DNA of 25,541 nt from a virus: IMG/VR virus record IMGVR_UViG_3300031772_007032, positions 1 to 25,541 of that record; one strand, 5' to 3'. Made by a program: the position numbers and the translations under genes. Below the pieces are notes generated by a model, which ran no database searches, was not told the DNA's origin, and saw only the letters and a list, made by a program, of their open reading frames with translations. Numbering within the stretch: position 1 is the stretch's first letter; every line of letters starts with the position of its first letter. Of the stretch, positions 1 through 7,665 are shown piece after piece.

Positions 1-191
1 GCGCAGGGCCGCTGCCCATGACGGGCGCCATGGCGCTGTCCGGCGGTCTAAACAAAGTCTTTGGTGCCAAGAAGCCTGCTGGACATTTGGTGCAAGCGCC
101 GGCCAACATGGATCCTGCGGGCGGCAACGAGGTGGCGTCTTCACGTGAAGCCAGCGACCGCTACATCAACTCTTCTGGAGGCGGCGTATGA
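1..191 (+). CDS. 3' end of an unrecognised protein upstream of the portal gene (partial)
   Basis: An open frame enters from the left edge (first full codon at base 3) and ends at the TGA at 189-191. It gives the C-terminal 62 residues of a protein, rich in Gly, Ala and Ser and ending in SSGGGV. Its stop overlaps the portal start codon in an ATGA arrangement, which is the typical translational coupling of phage genes and the main reason to accept this frame over the competing one from 61. The preserved part has no recognisable domain. By position it could be a head or packaging protein, but that is only context. Confidence 0.6.
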   Translation, partial: AGPLPMTGAMALSGGLNKVFGAKKPAGHLVQAPANMDPAGGNEVASSREASDRYINSSGGGV

Positions 192-3100
192 GTTTCGGCG
201 GCATGGGGGTAGGCATGGGCGGAGGTGGCGCGTCTGGCGTCAACCGCATGGCCACAACTCGCGGCCGCATGCAGGGCAACGCGATGACGGGGGTCAACTA
301 CCCCCATCCGTTCTTTGATGTCGCGCACACGTACCTGCCGGTCACGGTCAAGCAACTGTTTCGATGGTGTCGGTACTACTTCCTCACCAACCCGCTGATC
401 AATGCAACGGTGTTCAAGCTCAGCGAGTATCCGATCACAGACATCAAGGTTGAGCACGAGAGCGCTTCAGTGCGACGTCGTTGGGAGGAGTACTTCCAGG
501 ACCACTTGAACTATAGGCCTTTCCAGATTGAGTGTGGACTCGACTATCACACTTACGGCAACGGCATGGTCAGCATGGGGTTCCCGTTCTACAAGTACTT
601 GAAGTGCACTGCCTGTAGCTTCAGTGAGAGGGCTGACAAGATTCGTCCCCACTGGTCATTCACCAATCTGACCTTTCGTCTCACGTGTCCGAAGTGCAAG
701 ACCACGTCAGAGGCGGAGGCGTATGACTTCTACTACAAAGACGCGAGCGGCATCAGACCCATCCGATGGAACTGCGAGCACGTCGAGATCACATACAACG
801 ACGTCACGGGAAAGAGCGTCTACTTCTACAACATCCCGCCAACAGTACGAAACGACATCGTCATTGGAAAGAAAGACATCGTCGAGTCAGTGCCCCAGGT
901 CTTCATCCAGGCGCTTCGACAACAGAAGGGCGTGGTCTTCTCAAAGGATAACTTCTTTCATCTCAAGCGTCCGACGCTTGCGCAACAAGATCGTGGATGG
1001 GGCATACCTCTTATCCTCCCTGTTCTGAAGGACACGTTCTACCTGCAGCTGATGAAGAAGGCGCAGGAGGCGATCCTGCTCGAGCACATCGTGCCGCTGC
1101 GCATACTGTTTCCGCAGGCCGGCTCGGGATCAGCTGACCCCTACTGTGTGTCGCCCGAGACTTTGATCGAGACTCAAGATGGGCTGCGTCCCGCATCTGA
1201 GGTCAAGGCTGGCGATTACCTCCGCAGTCACACGGGCGCTTGGCGTAAGACTGAAGCGAAGAAGACGCGACAAGTTGGTGTTGAAGAGCAGGTCTTCAAA
1301 GTGACGGTCGCGTCACTCTCTGGAATGCCGTTCGAGGTCAGTGAGGATCACCCCATCTTGGCGGTGCCCAATACAGCGGGCAAGCGAAGGGAGCGTCAGA
1401 AGTGGGTAGATCCAGACTTCATCCCTGCCAAAGAGTTGAAGGTCGGCGACTACGTTGCATATCCGGCGTCCCGCAAGGTTATGCCGGGCCAGTTGATTGA
1501 CCTGAAGGACCACTTACACGAGCGGGCTCACACTGAGCGGTACACGTACTTGAAGCTGTCGCAGTCATGCGCAGAAATCTTCGAATGGATTGAAGAGAAT
1601 CAACCGGGTGACTTCCAGCACGGAGAACGCAGAGACTTGCTCGACGCCAAAGGCTGGCACGAGTCCGACTGGTTGAATGCTGCGGCCTGCAATGGCGAAG
1701 CCGTGCGTGTTTCCAGGTACATGCCGGTCTCCAACCATCTTGCCGAGCTGGTCGGTTACTACTTGGCTGAGGGGTCTACCAAAGGCACGATGGTATCTCT
1801 CGCATTTCATCGCGACGAGACACGTCTGCACGGCAGTGTCGAATGCTGTGTTCGCTCACTAGGTTTCGACAAGGGCGTCTCTGTTCATCCACGTCCCAAT
1901 GATCTGGGTGCTGACGTGGACATCAACAGTGTCCTTCTTTCCGAGCTGCTCGTATCACTCTGCGGCAAGGGTTTTGCCAGCAAGAAGATTCCGCAAGAGC
2001 TCTCAGAAGCCGAGGACAACGTAGTCCTGCGCATGATCTCCGCCATCTTCTCGGGTGACGGTTGTGACTTCAAGACGGACACCAACCGGGTGGCCCTCAA
2101 ACTGGCCAACCCTGGCATCATCTTGGAAGTGCGCCGGTTGCTTCTTTCTTTCGGAGTCATTGGTTGTATTGCGGCCGAGCCACCAACCGACACTTCAATC
2201 CATAAATCGACTGCATATCACCTCAACTACAACGGCCCAGCTGCTGAGGCCATGAGGATGATTCTTGCCGGCGGGATTGTCGGGCCAGTGGCTCAGAAGA
2301 GTGGTGTGTTCCGTGACGGCTACGTATTGATGCCGATCCGAGAGATGGAAGAGGTACGCCACGTCACAGAGGTCATCGGCTTTCAAATGGCCGGAGACAA
2401 GTCCTTCTGTGTGGCGGGTGTCGCCACGCACAACACCAGCATCAATCTCACGGACTGGCGTGACCACGTCGCGATGGAGATTGCTCGCTGGCGCCACGAC
2501 AACAACTACATCCCCATCTTGCCGCTGCCGATCGGCAATCAAACGCTTGGTGGTGACGGCCGAGCTCTCATGCTCACTCAGGAGATTCAGACCTGGAGTG
2601 AACAGTTGATGTCGGGCCTCACGGTCCCAAAAGAGTTTTTGCTGGGAGGCATGAGTTACGCCGGCACCAACGTGTCGATGCGCATGCTCGAGAATCAGTT
2701 CTTGGGTTTCATCATGCGTCACAAGCGCATGGCCAACTGGACCATGAAGCAGGTCGCCCACTACATGGATTGGCCGGAGGCCAAGATCTCGTTCAAGCCG
2801 TTCAAGATGGCCGACGACATTCAGCGTAAGGCGTACCTGTTTCAGTTGAACCAGGCCCAGAAAGTCTCGGACTCAACACTGCTGGCTGATTCAGATTTGG
2901 ATCAAGAGCGTGAAGATGAGACGATGATTCGAGAGACCGCCAAGAGGTTTGAGTCCACCAAGGTTCAGCAGCTCGCGATGGCTCAAATCCAGGGTGAGGT
3001 GATGTTGGTGACGGCCAAGTACCAGGCCCGCTCTCAGCAGGTGTCGATGTCGGCCCAGACTCAGCCTCCGGCCGAAGGTGAGCCGGGGGTACCACCAGGT

Positions 3101-3469
3101 GGCGGCGCGATGGCGGGCATGAGCAGTCCCCTCAACATGGGGCAGTCGCAGGGGCTGGCGCCCGGTGCAGGCGGTCAGGCGATGGCCGGCGTGGACATCC
3201 AACAGATGGCCCAACAGCTGGCGCAGCAGATCATGCAGCTGCCCGATGACCAAAAGAAGATGGCGATCTCCAACCTGCAGACCCAGAGCCCTGAGCTGGC
3301 CCAGATGGTCGAGCAGATGATTCAGCAGTTCAGTCAGTTGCTGGTTCAGCCGCCGGCAGGCATGGGCGGACAGGCTGCCCCAAGTGCTGCCCAGCAGGCC
3401 GCCACCCAGGTCAACATGAAGCCTATGCCGGAGCAGCGTGGCCCTCGTCGGGCCGCCGCGACGGTTTAG
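188..3469 (+). CDS. Phage portal protein precursor, interrupted by an intein
   Basis: The frame encodes 1093 aa; removing the intein (residues 320-749) leaves 663 aa, within the range of large portal proteins. A portal forms the dodecameric ring at one capsid vertex through which DNA is packaged and released. The call rests on the upstream core, the segment GGMSYAGTNVSMRMLENQF after the intein, the Gln/Met/Pro/Gly-rich C-terminal tail and the packaging context; no single residue proves it. Residues 140, 143, 167 and 170 are cysteines in two CxxC pairs, an apparent zinc ribbon inside the portal body. The N terminus is Gly/Met-rich. The start is chosen because GGAGG at 177-181 lies 6 nt before ATG 188 and the ATG overlaps the previous stop. 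Other large head proteins cannot be fully excluded. Confidence 0.72.
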   Translation: MSFGGMGVGMGGGGASGVNRMATTRGRMQGNAMTGVNYPHPFFDVAHTYLPVTVKQLFRWCRYYFLTNPLINATVFKLSEYPITDIKVEHESASVRRRWEEYFQDHLNYRPFQIECGLDYHTYGNGMVSMGFPFYKYLKCTACSFSERADKIRPHWSFTNLTFRLTCPKCKTTSEAEAYDFYYKDASGIRPIRWNCEHVEITYNDVTGKSVYFYNIPPTVRNDIVIGKKDIVESVPQVFIQALRQQKGVVFSKDNFFHLKRPTLAQQDRGWGIPLILPVLKDTFYLQLMKKAQEAILLEHIVPLRILFPQAGSGSADPYCVSPETLIETQDGLRPASEVKAGDYLRSHTGAWRKTEAKKTRQVGVEEQVFKVTVASLSGMPFEVSEDHPILAVPNTAGKRRERQKWVDPDFIPAKELKVGDYVAYPASRKVMPGQLIDLKDHLHERAHTERYTYLKLSQSCAEIFEWIEENQPGDFQHGERRDLLDAKGWHESDWLNAAACNGEAVRVSRYMPVSNHLAELVGYYLAEGSTKGTMVSLAFHRDETRLHGSVECCVRSLGFDKGVSVHPRPNDLGADVDINSVLLSELLVSLCGKGFASKKIPQELSEAEDNVVLRMISAIFSGDGCDFKTDTNRVALKLANPGIILEVRRLLLSFGVIGCIAAEPPTDTSIHKSTAYHLNYNGPAAEAMRMILAGGIVGPVAQKSGVFRDGYVLMPIREMEEVRHVTEVIGFQMAGDKSFCVAGVATHNTSINLTDWRDHVAMEIARWRHDNNYIPILPLPIGNQTLGGDGRALMLTQEIQTWSEQLMSGLTVPKEFLLGGMSYAGTNVSMRMLENQFLGFIMRHKRMANWTMKQVAHYMDWPEAKISFKPFKMADDIQRKAYLFQLNQAQKVSDSTLLADSDLDQEREDETMIRETAKRFESTKVQQLAMAQIQGEVMLVTAKYQARSQQVSMSAQTQPPAEGEPGVPPGGGAMAGMSSPLNMGQSQGLAPGAGGQAMAGVDIQQMAQQLAQQIMQLPDDQKKMAISNLQTQSPELAQMVEQMIQQFSQLLVQPPAGMGGQAAPSAAQQAATQVNMKPMPEQRGPRRAAATV
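1145..2434 (+). mobile_element. Intein with LAGLIDADG homing endonuclease in the portal protein (430 aa)
   Basis: Residues 320-749 of the portal frame form a self-splicing protein element. It begins with Cys320 (CVSPETLIETQDG, splicing block A), has a block B motif with SEDHPIL, and ends in VATHN with Thr as the first downstream extein residue. That is a complete class 1 set: Cys1, penultimate His, terminal Asn and +1 Thr. Two dodecapeptide motifs of a LAGLIDADG endonuclease are visible: LAELVGYYLAEG at about 518-529 and ISAIFSGDG around 618-625, with acidic residues E528 and D624. The frame runs through without stops, so this is an intein and not an intron. The exteins rejoin as SADPY-TSINL. 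Confidence 0.9.
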
Positions 3470-3506
3470 TGGGCGCCTTAGCCATCTCGACTCTAGACTA
3501 AAACAA

Positions 3507-3526
3507 AGGGGCCCCTGCGGGCCCCT
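3507..3526 (-). terminator. Strong hairpin terminator between convergent genes
   Basis: AGGGGCCC and GGGCCCCT form a perfect 8-bp GC-rich stem with a CTGC loop. Read on the minus strand the hairpin is followed directly by TTTGTTTT, a good intrinsic terminator for the block ending at 3544. On the plus strand the T-run is poor, but the hairpin may also limit read-through from the portal gene, which stops at 3469. Confidence 0.8.
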
Positions 3527-3543
3527 CGTTGCACGTGAAACGG

Positions 3544-4902
3544 TTACACGCCGTACGGGTCGCGTAACTTCTGGTCGTCGCTGACCACGATGAGCTTGCC
3601 CCACTTCGCGGGCCTCACTCCGTAGGGTGTGGGCACGATGCACCACACCACCTCCATGCCCTTCGGCGCCCTGTCGGGAGCCTGCCCATCTCCATCAGTG
3701 GTGTAGATGCAGATGTTTGGTTTCGGGCTCAGCTTCTGGATGGCCGCCAGTGGAGCTCTGAAGTCCGTGCCACCACGACCACTGAGCGGCAGTTTCATGA
3801 TGTCATTGACGCTGACCCTCACGGGCTTGGACGAGAACTTGGTGTCGGCGTTTACGAACCACGCGGAGCTGATGCCCAGCTTCTTGCAGCATCCGATGAT
3901 CTCTGACCTAGAGGCCAGTATCTGCTCTTTTCCCATCGAGCCTGACCCGTCTTCGATGAACGCGAACTCTGGCTTGCGTTCGATCATCGAAGGCCGGATG
4001 ACCCCTCTGGTGAATGACCTACGGGAAGGTCTGCGCATCGAAAACTCGGACTGACCACACATGACTCGACCAGATGTGCGCATCAGGATGCTTTGAAGCT
4101 GCCTGGCCCAAGGGACGAGGGACTTCACCTTCTCGGCATTCAGCTCTTCCACAAAGCTGCCCGGCACGTTGCCGCAACCATTGGCCACAGCCTCTTGGAT
4201 ACTCCGTACCGTTTCTTTGCGGATGCGCTCGACGTCAGCAGGACTTCGTCCCACCTCTTTGTCGAGCACGCCTTCAAGCGTCTTGTCGGCTGGGTTGCCG
4301 GCACATCCACCGCAGCGACCTGCACCTACCTGGTCGCCGTCGCCACTCTGCGGCTTACCACTTCCCTCGCCATCTCCTTCTTCTTTGCCGCTCTTGCCGC
4401 CCTTTGCTTTGTCAGGGTTTTGAAGGAGTAGCTCGTAGTACTGCTCACCAGTCAGTCCCTCAGGAAAGCCGTACGTCCTCGGATATAGCGCCCATGCCGG
4501 CAAGACCCACCCGGCTTTCTCCATGTCGTGGTTGATCGGGAGGTCGAACGCTTTATTGACCAGTCGGTGATCTGCACCGGCACGGACCAGTCGTTCGATT
4601 CTCTCCATTCCACGGAGGTGGTGACCAACCTCATGGACCAGCACCCCGGCCCGCATCGCGTCAGCGGCTTCCAGCAGGGCATGCCCCTGTATCGCCGGGT
4701 CTACTTCCTTCTCCATGTCCACATACCACTGTGGGTCGATGGTGAGCACCAACCCTTTTGACAGTCCAAGTGTTCCGAGTCCTGGAGCAAACCGCGGGAT
4801 GAACGAGTACACGATGGTGGAGAAATACGGGCCCTTCTGTTTTATGAACATCCGGGCCGTCGACAGTGCCTTGAAGCACTCTATTTCGATTTGGGTTGCC
4901 AT
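3544..4902 (-). CDS. HExxH metallopeptidase-like plus VWA domain protein
   Basis: A 452-aa protein with the two-part layout of the cellular family that joins an N-terminal predicted metallopeptidase domain (DUF2201-type) to a C-terminal VWA-like domain. HEVGHH at residues 90-95 is a zinc-binding HExxH motif, followed by a possible further ligand region around NHD (124-126). A Gly/Lys/Ser/Asp-rich linker spans about 166-195, with a small Cys cluster at 197-200. The VWA metal site is intact: DGSGS (318-322), Thr379 in GRGGTD and Asp403 in TTDGDG. No signal peptide or membrane segment is seen, so it is probably cytoplasmic. It starts one base after the stop of the MoxR-type ATPase gene, with AAAGG upstream, and such pairs work together in bacteria. 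Whether the peptidase is active is unknown. Confidence 0.82.
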   Translation of the reverse strand: MATQIEIECFKALSTARMFIKQKGPYFSTIVYSFIPRFAPGLGTLGLSKGLVLTIDPQWYVDMEKEVDPAIQGHALLEAADAMRAGVLVHEVGHHLRGMERIERLVRAGADHRLVNKAFDLPINHDMEKAGWVLPAWALYPRTYGFPEGLTGEQYYELLLQNPDKAKGGKSGKEEGDGEGSGKPQSGDGDQVGAGRCGGCAGNPADKTLEGVLDKEVGRSPADVERIRKETVRSIQEAVANGCGNVPGSFVEELNAEKVKSLVPWARQLQSILMRTSGRVMCGQSEFSMRRPSRRSFTRGVIRPSMIERKPEFAFIEDGSGSMGKEQILASRSEIIGCCKKLGISSAWFVNADTKFSSKPVRVSVNDIMKLPLSGRGGTDFRAPLAAIQKLSPKPNICIYTTDGDGQAPDRAPKGMEVVWCIVPTPYGVRPAKWGKLIVVSDDQKLRDPYGV

Positions 4903-4903
4903 C

Positions 4904-6160
4904 TCAGCCTTTCGCGTACCGGCTGACCGGCGATTTGCCGAGCTCGAAGATGACCTTTTCGGCCGCCTCTTTCAGCTTGAGGTTCTTGGACGCGTACCCG
5001 AGGTCATCGGCCACAAGAGCGTCCATGTGTTCCATCACGATGTCGGCCATCCCCGCTTTCAAGTATTCGGCGTATCTGAGCCACGCCAAGGTCGCGAGTT
5101 TTGTTTGTTCGGCGGCGTCACGGGTGCCGAGCACCAGTGCGGTGAAGCCGGTCGAGACCGCCATGGAACGGTCGAGACGGTCTGTGTCGATCTTCCAGCC
5201 GTTCACCAAGACATCCATGGGGTCCGGCAAATCTGCGTTGGCCAGGTAGGACAGGAACTCAATCGAGGCCCCTTCACCGATGGCCGCCTCAATCAATAGG
5301 TGGTTGACAGTATCTCCTCTGTCCAGACATCTGGACGTTGCGCTGGCACGCATCGCCATTTCCCAAGACCTCGGAGAAGGCCAGCAGTACCCCGACTGTG
5401 CGTCGTCGGGATCAGGGTCTACCCCGAACGCCGCCTCGGTGCAGACTTTGATGAACCCCGCCCACTGTGCCTTGGCGATGGCCCACTGCTTTGGCCACTC
5501 CGACTTGAGAGTCTCGGTCTCTTTACCGAGCGACACCTTCTTGGTGATGCCCTCATTGATGACGTAGCGGATCAGCGCTTCCCGAGACGGACGCCGCACA
5601 TAGAAGTGCAACATGCGATTCGCGAAGGGCGCGGACAGTATCTGTCCGGCGGCGGTGTACCGGGCCGGGTTGCCGGCCAGCAGTGGGCGGACCTGAGGGT
5701 GGATGACCGTTGATCCAACCTTGCGGTCGAGCACCATTGGAAGCATCGCACCCTGCACCGCCGGCACGGCCAGCGATGCCTCATCGACAAACATCACACC
5801 CTTCTTCAGTTGGTTGAGTGTGTTGACCTGCGTCATCATGCACGCGGTCATCAGCTGTTCGCGGATGACTACCGGGAGGTCACTGAAGTCTTCCGGCATT
5901 TTGGTGCTCGGATAGATCGTCTCGATCGACAGCCCTAGCGTTTCTGCCGACTGATCGATACGACGTGACTTGCCGCCACCGGGAGGGCCCCAAATCATGG
6001 TCGGCAACCCCATCCTGCAACCCTCGTCGTTTGGGTTGTCCATGGGCACCATCAACACTGTGCCGAGTATCTCTTCCAGAAGGTTTGTCGCGTCTGGGAT
6101 TTTTGCCCCGTCGAGCGCCACCTCAATGGAGTCTGTTGTGGAGCTTTGTTTCTTAGTCAT
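4904..6160 (-). CDS. MoxR-type AAA+ ATPase
   Basis: A 418-aa AAA+ ATPase. Walker A is GPPGGGKS at residues 58-65, Walker B is VMFVDE at 122-127, the sensor-1 Asn is Asn164 in LLAGNP, and a candidate arginine finger is Arg182 in FANRM. The order and spacing match the MoxR branch, whose members act as chaperones or metal-insertion and remodelling factors together with VWA proteins. The next gene downstream encodes exactly such a VWA protein, which supports the call. The ATG overlaps the stop of the upstream Cys-rich gene (ATGA), and GAGG lies a few bases upstream. The likely role is ATP-driven remodelling of a phage or host complex; the target cannot be read from the sequence. Confidence 0.87.
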   Translation of the reverse strand: MTKKQSSTTDSIEVALDGAKIPDATNLLEEILGTVLMVPMDNPNDEGCRMGLPTMIWGPPGGGKSRRIDQSAETLGLSIETIYPSTKMPEDFSDLPVVIREQLMTACMMTQVNTLNQLKKGVMFVDEASLAVPAVQGAMLPMVLDRKVGSTVIHPQVRPLLAGNPARYTAAGQILSAPFANRMLHFYVRRPSREALIRYVINEGITKKVSLGKETETLKSEWPKQWAIAKAQWAGFIKVCTEAAFGVDPDPDDAQSGYCWPSPRSWEMAMRASATSRCLDRGDTVNHLLIEAAIGEGASIEFLSYLANADLPDPMDVLVNGWKIDTDRLDRSMAVSTGFTALVLGTRDAAEQTKLATLAWLRYAEYLKAGMADIVMEHMDALVADDLGYASKNLKLKEAAEKVIFELGKSPVSRYAKG

Positions 6161-6768
6161 TCTTCCTCACCCTCACACCTGTTCAAACAGTTTCCATCAG
6201 CACTGCAGCCATGTCGCCAACACCTTGTAAACGTACCCTCGGTACATTCAGTGTGTTGCACGATCCTGAAGTCCCAGAGATCTTGCACGATGTCTGTGTC
6301 GAGCGTGTTCAAGCACGCCACGCAGAGGATCAAAGGGTCAGGGTCCATCGACACAAAAGTGTCCGACGGGCCCATGTTGTCAGCGTTTCGCGTTGAACGC
6401 TGCACCTCTCCAAAGGAGATCACGCCAAGTATCTCGCCTTCTCGGATTCCAGATTCGCAGACTCCACAATCCAAGATCGCGAAGTCGTCATAGATGGGAG
6501 GCTCATTTTCTTTAGCCTCCCGCAGCTCTTCCTCACATGATTCCCAGCAGTCCATGTCAAACACGCGGGCCGGGTATGGGTCATCCTCCAGCACCAGCGG
6601 GACGAACGTCAAACCACCGGAAATGAAAACAGTGAAGACACCAAGAGAGAACGCATCTTCGGAGTAACACGTCCTCTCTTGGCAGCAGATGCAGAAACCC
6701 TGGGTGGCATTCCATGGTATCGCGACCTCGTAGTCTTCTTCTTCTTCGATGTCATGGTCATCGTACAT
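6157..6768 (-). CDS. Cysteine-rich acidic protein of unknown function
   Basis: A 203-aa protein not recognised as a known family. It has many paired cysteines: FCICC, CWESC, CGVC, CVAC and a C-terminal cluster with CWRHGC and CLNRC. This suggests one or more structural zinc sites, and the pattern resembles a degenerate zinc-ribbon or treble-clef protein. The N terminus is strongly acidic (DDHDIEEEED). I chose the ATG at 6766-6768 and not the TTG at 6823-6825: the ATG overlaps the previous gene by only 11 nt and has a purine-rich GGGAGCGAGAAG stretch upstream. Its stop overlaps the ATPase start, so it is likely co-expressed with the MoxR/VWA pair and could be a partner or substrate adaptor (inference). 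Confidence 0.68.
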   Translation of the reverse strand: MYDDHDIEEEEDYEVAIPWNATQGFCICCQERTCYSEDAFSLGVFTVFISGGLTFVPLVLEDDPYPARVFDMDCWESCEEELREAKENEPPIYDDFAILDCGVCESGIREGEILGVISFGEVQRSTRNADNMGPSDTFVSMDPDPLILCVACLNTLDTDIVQDLWDFRIVQHTECTEGTFTRCWRHGCSADGNCLNRCEGEEE

Positions 6769-7348
6769 TTTCTTCTCGCTCCCACTGGAGCTTGGTGCGC
6801 TCCACAAGAACCCACCTTCTCTCAATCGTCTCTAGTCGCGAGTCTGGGCTTTCACCCGTGATCGCGTCTGCATCCCACAAGAGCTGGTGCAGTTCTTTTC
6901 TGTCTGAGCCGTCGTCGTGAACCAGCCGGTAGATCTCCAGGTTGCTCGGCAGTACCCCTGGGTACTGCTCTCGAAGCCTCAACTCGCGGTCCTGCAGATC
7001 ATCCATCAGGTCTTCATTATCGACGCACAGCCCGTACCACGATGGGTCTGTCGGGTCTGGGTACGTGTCGTTCAGCCACTCGCACCAGTCACCGGGCGAC
7101 ACCAGCCCAGTGATCACCTCAAGGTCTCGTTGATTGCAGAACGTCACGAACCCTTTGGAGTCAACAAACCTTGCACGTATCCCGCCCAGCGCTCTTCCTG
7201 GCACCGGGGCCAGTAAGTATTGAAGCACCCACACACGCTCTGGCTTCGACGGCTCTGTGTATTGAAATCCATCCAGCCCGAACGTATCTTCAAGTATCCT
7301 GGTGCCAGGTATTGTGGACGGCCTATACTTGAAAGGGTTGATGATCAT
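6758..7348 (-). CDS. Hypothetical protein, 196 aa
   Basis: A soluble-looking 196-aa protein, Trp- and Asp-rich with an acidic middle and a charged helical C terminus ending WEREENVR. I recognise no domain, signal peptide or membrane segment. It starts at ATG 7346-7348, sharing bases with the stop of the 34-aa ORF upstream, and GAAGG lies about 9 nt before the start. The 3' end overlaps the next gene by 11 nt. It is the first sizeable gene of the minus-strand block, which suggests a role connected with the MoxR/VWA module, but no function can be given. Confidence 0.7.
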   Translation of the reverse strand: MIINPFKYRPSTIPGTRILEDTFGLDGFQYTEPSKPERVWVLQYLLAPVPGRALGGIRARFVDSKGFVTFCNQRDLEVITGLVSPGDWCEWLNDTYPDPTDPSWYGLCVDNEDLMDDLQDRELRLREQYPGVLPSNLEIYRLVHDDGSDRKELHQLLWDADAITGESPDSRLETIERRWVLVERTKLQWEREENVR

Positions 7349-7449
7349 CTGCCGCGCCTTCGCTCCAAGTCACGAGCGTCTGCTTCACGGGTCCACAGCA
7401 GCAGTCCGTTACACGCCCCGACGAAGAAGGACGACCAAAATAGCTTCAT
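7345..7449 (-). CDS. Small 34-aa ORF with hydrophobic N terminus
   Basis: A short ORF, 34 aa long, starting MKLFWSSFFVGACNGLLLW and ending in a basic, charged tail (about 20-34). The hydrophobic first half could form a single short membrane segment; VGAC resembles a weak lipobox, but hydrophobic residues continue after the Cys, so a membrane anchor is more likely. Support comes from an excellent ribosome binding site (AGAGGAG, 8 nt before the ATG) and an ATGA overlap with the next gene. It could be a real microprotein or a leader for coupling translation of the 196-aa gene. Confidence 0.55.
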   Translation of the reverse strand: MKLFWSSFFVGACNGLLLWTREADARDLERRRGR

Positions 7450-7598
7450 GGGTTTTTCTCCTCTTTCTTTTCATCATCCCAGCGGTCATCCCTCACCAGT
7501 GGGGCATCTCGAGTGCCGTAGATCTCCTCGATCACAGCGTCGTGCTCTTGTCCGCTGTTTTCAAAAACCTTGTCTGTTTTCGGTTTATTTCTTCCCAC
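7446..7598 (-). CDS. Small charged 50-aa ORF, GTG start
   Basis: An open frame of 50 codons beginning with GTG, preceded in frame by a TAA just upstream. The product is very charged (about half Asp, Glu, Lys and Arg), ends DDEKKEEKNP, and shows no domain. Its stop overlaps the ATG of the 34-aa ORF in an ATGA, continuing the overlap chain of this block. The upstream ribosome site is weak (AAGAGA), so the start and the gene itself are uncertain. If real it is the promoter-proximal gene of the minus block. Confidence 0.45.
   Translation of the reverse strand: MGRNKPKTDKVFENSGQEHDAVIEEIYGTRDAPLVRDDRWDDEKKEEKNP
7458..7464 (-). promoter_or_regulatory. Ribosome binding site for the 34-aa ORF
   Basis: AGAGGAG on the minus strand, 8 nt before ATG 7449. 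It is among the strongest Shine-Dalgarno matches in the window and is the main evidence that the tiny ORF is translated. Confidence 0.6.
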
Positions 7599-7665
7599 AA
7601 ATCTCTTATCCCCGAACGGCCTTTACACTTGCGCGCAGCGTTGCGCTAAACTGTAGGACAGACCT
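7599..7665. promoter_or_regulatory. Divergent control region between the minus block and the RNA polymerase gene
   Basis: The only divergent gap in the first 20 kb, so promoters for both directions are expected here. It holds an exact inverted repeat GCGCA-GCGT-TGCGC (7633-7646), flanked by TTTACA (7622-7627) and TAAACT (7647-7652). These look like loose -35 and -10 boxes with a 19-bp spacer, but a start from them would leave a leader of only about 7 nt, so the exact promoter is unresolved. AGGA at 7655-7658 is the ribosome site of the polymerase gene. Confidence 0.35.

Noticed and set aside
61-318. 85-codon plus-strand frame across the portal start
   Set aside because: Overlaps the portal 5' end out of frame; the upstream frame ending at 191 with an ATGA overlap fits better.
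1145-2434. Group I or II intron with internal endonuclease
   Set aside because: The frame is continuous with protein splicing blocks at both ends, so this and the other three insertions are inteins.
2891-3646. 251-codon minus-strand frame
   Set aside because: Antisense to the Gln/Met-rich portal C terminus and crossing the terminator; His/Leu/Arg-rich composition typical of a mirror frame.
6769-6825. TTG start extending the Cys-rich gene by 19 codons
   Set aside because: Would overlap the previous gene by 68 nt with no ribosome site; ATG 6768 is better placed.
7622-7652. Confident sigma70-type promoter for the polymerase gene
   Set aside because: The 19-bp spacer and an implied leader of about 7 nt overlapping the ribosome site make it doubtful; kept only as part of a control region.
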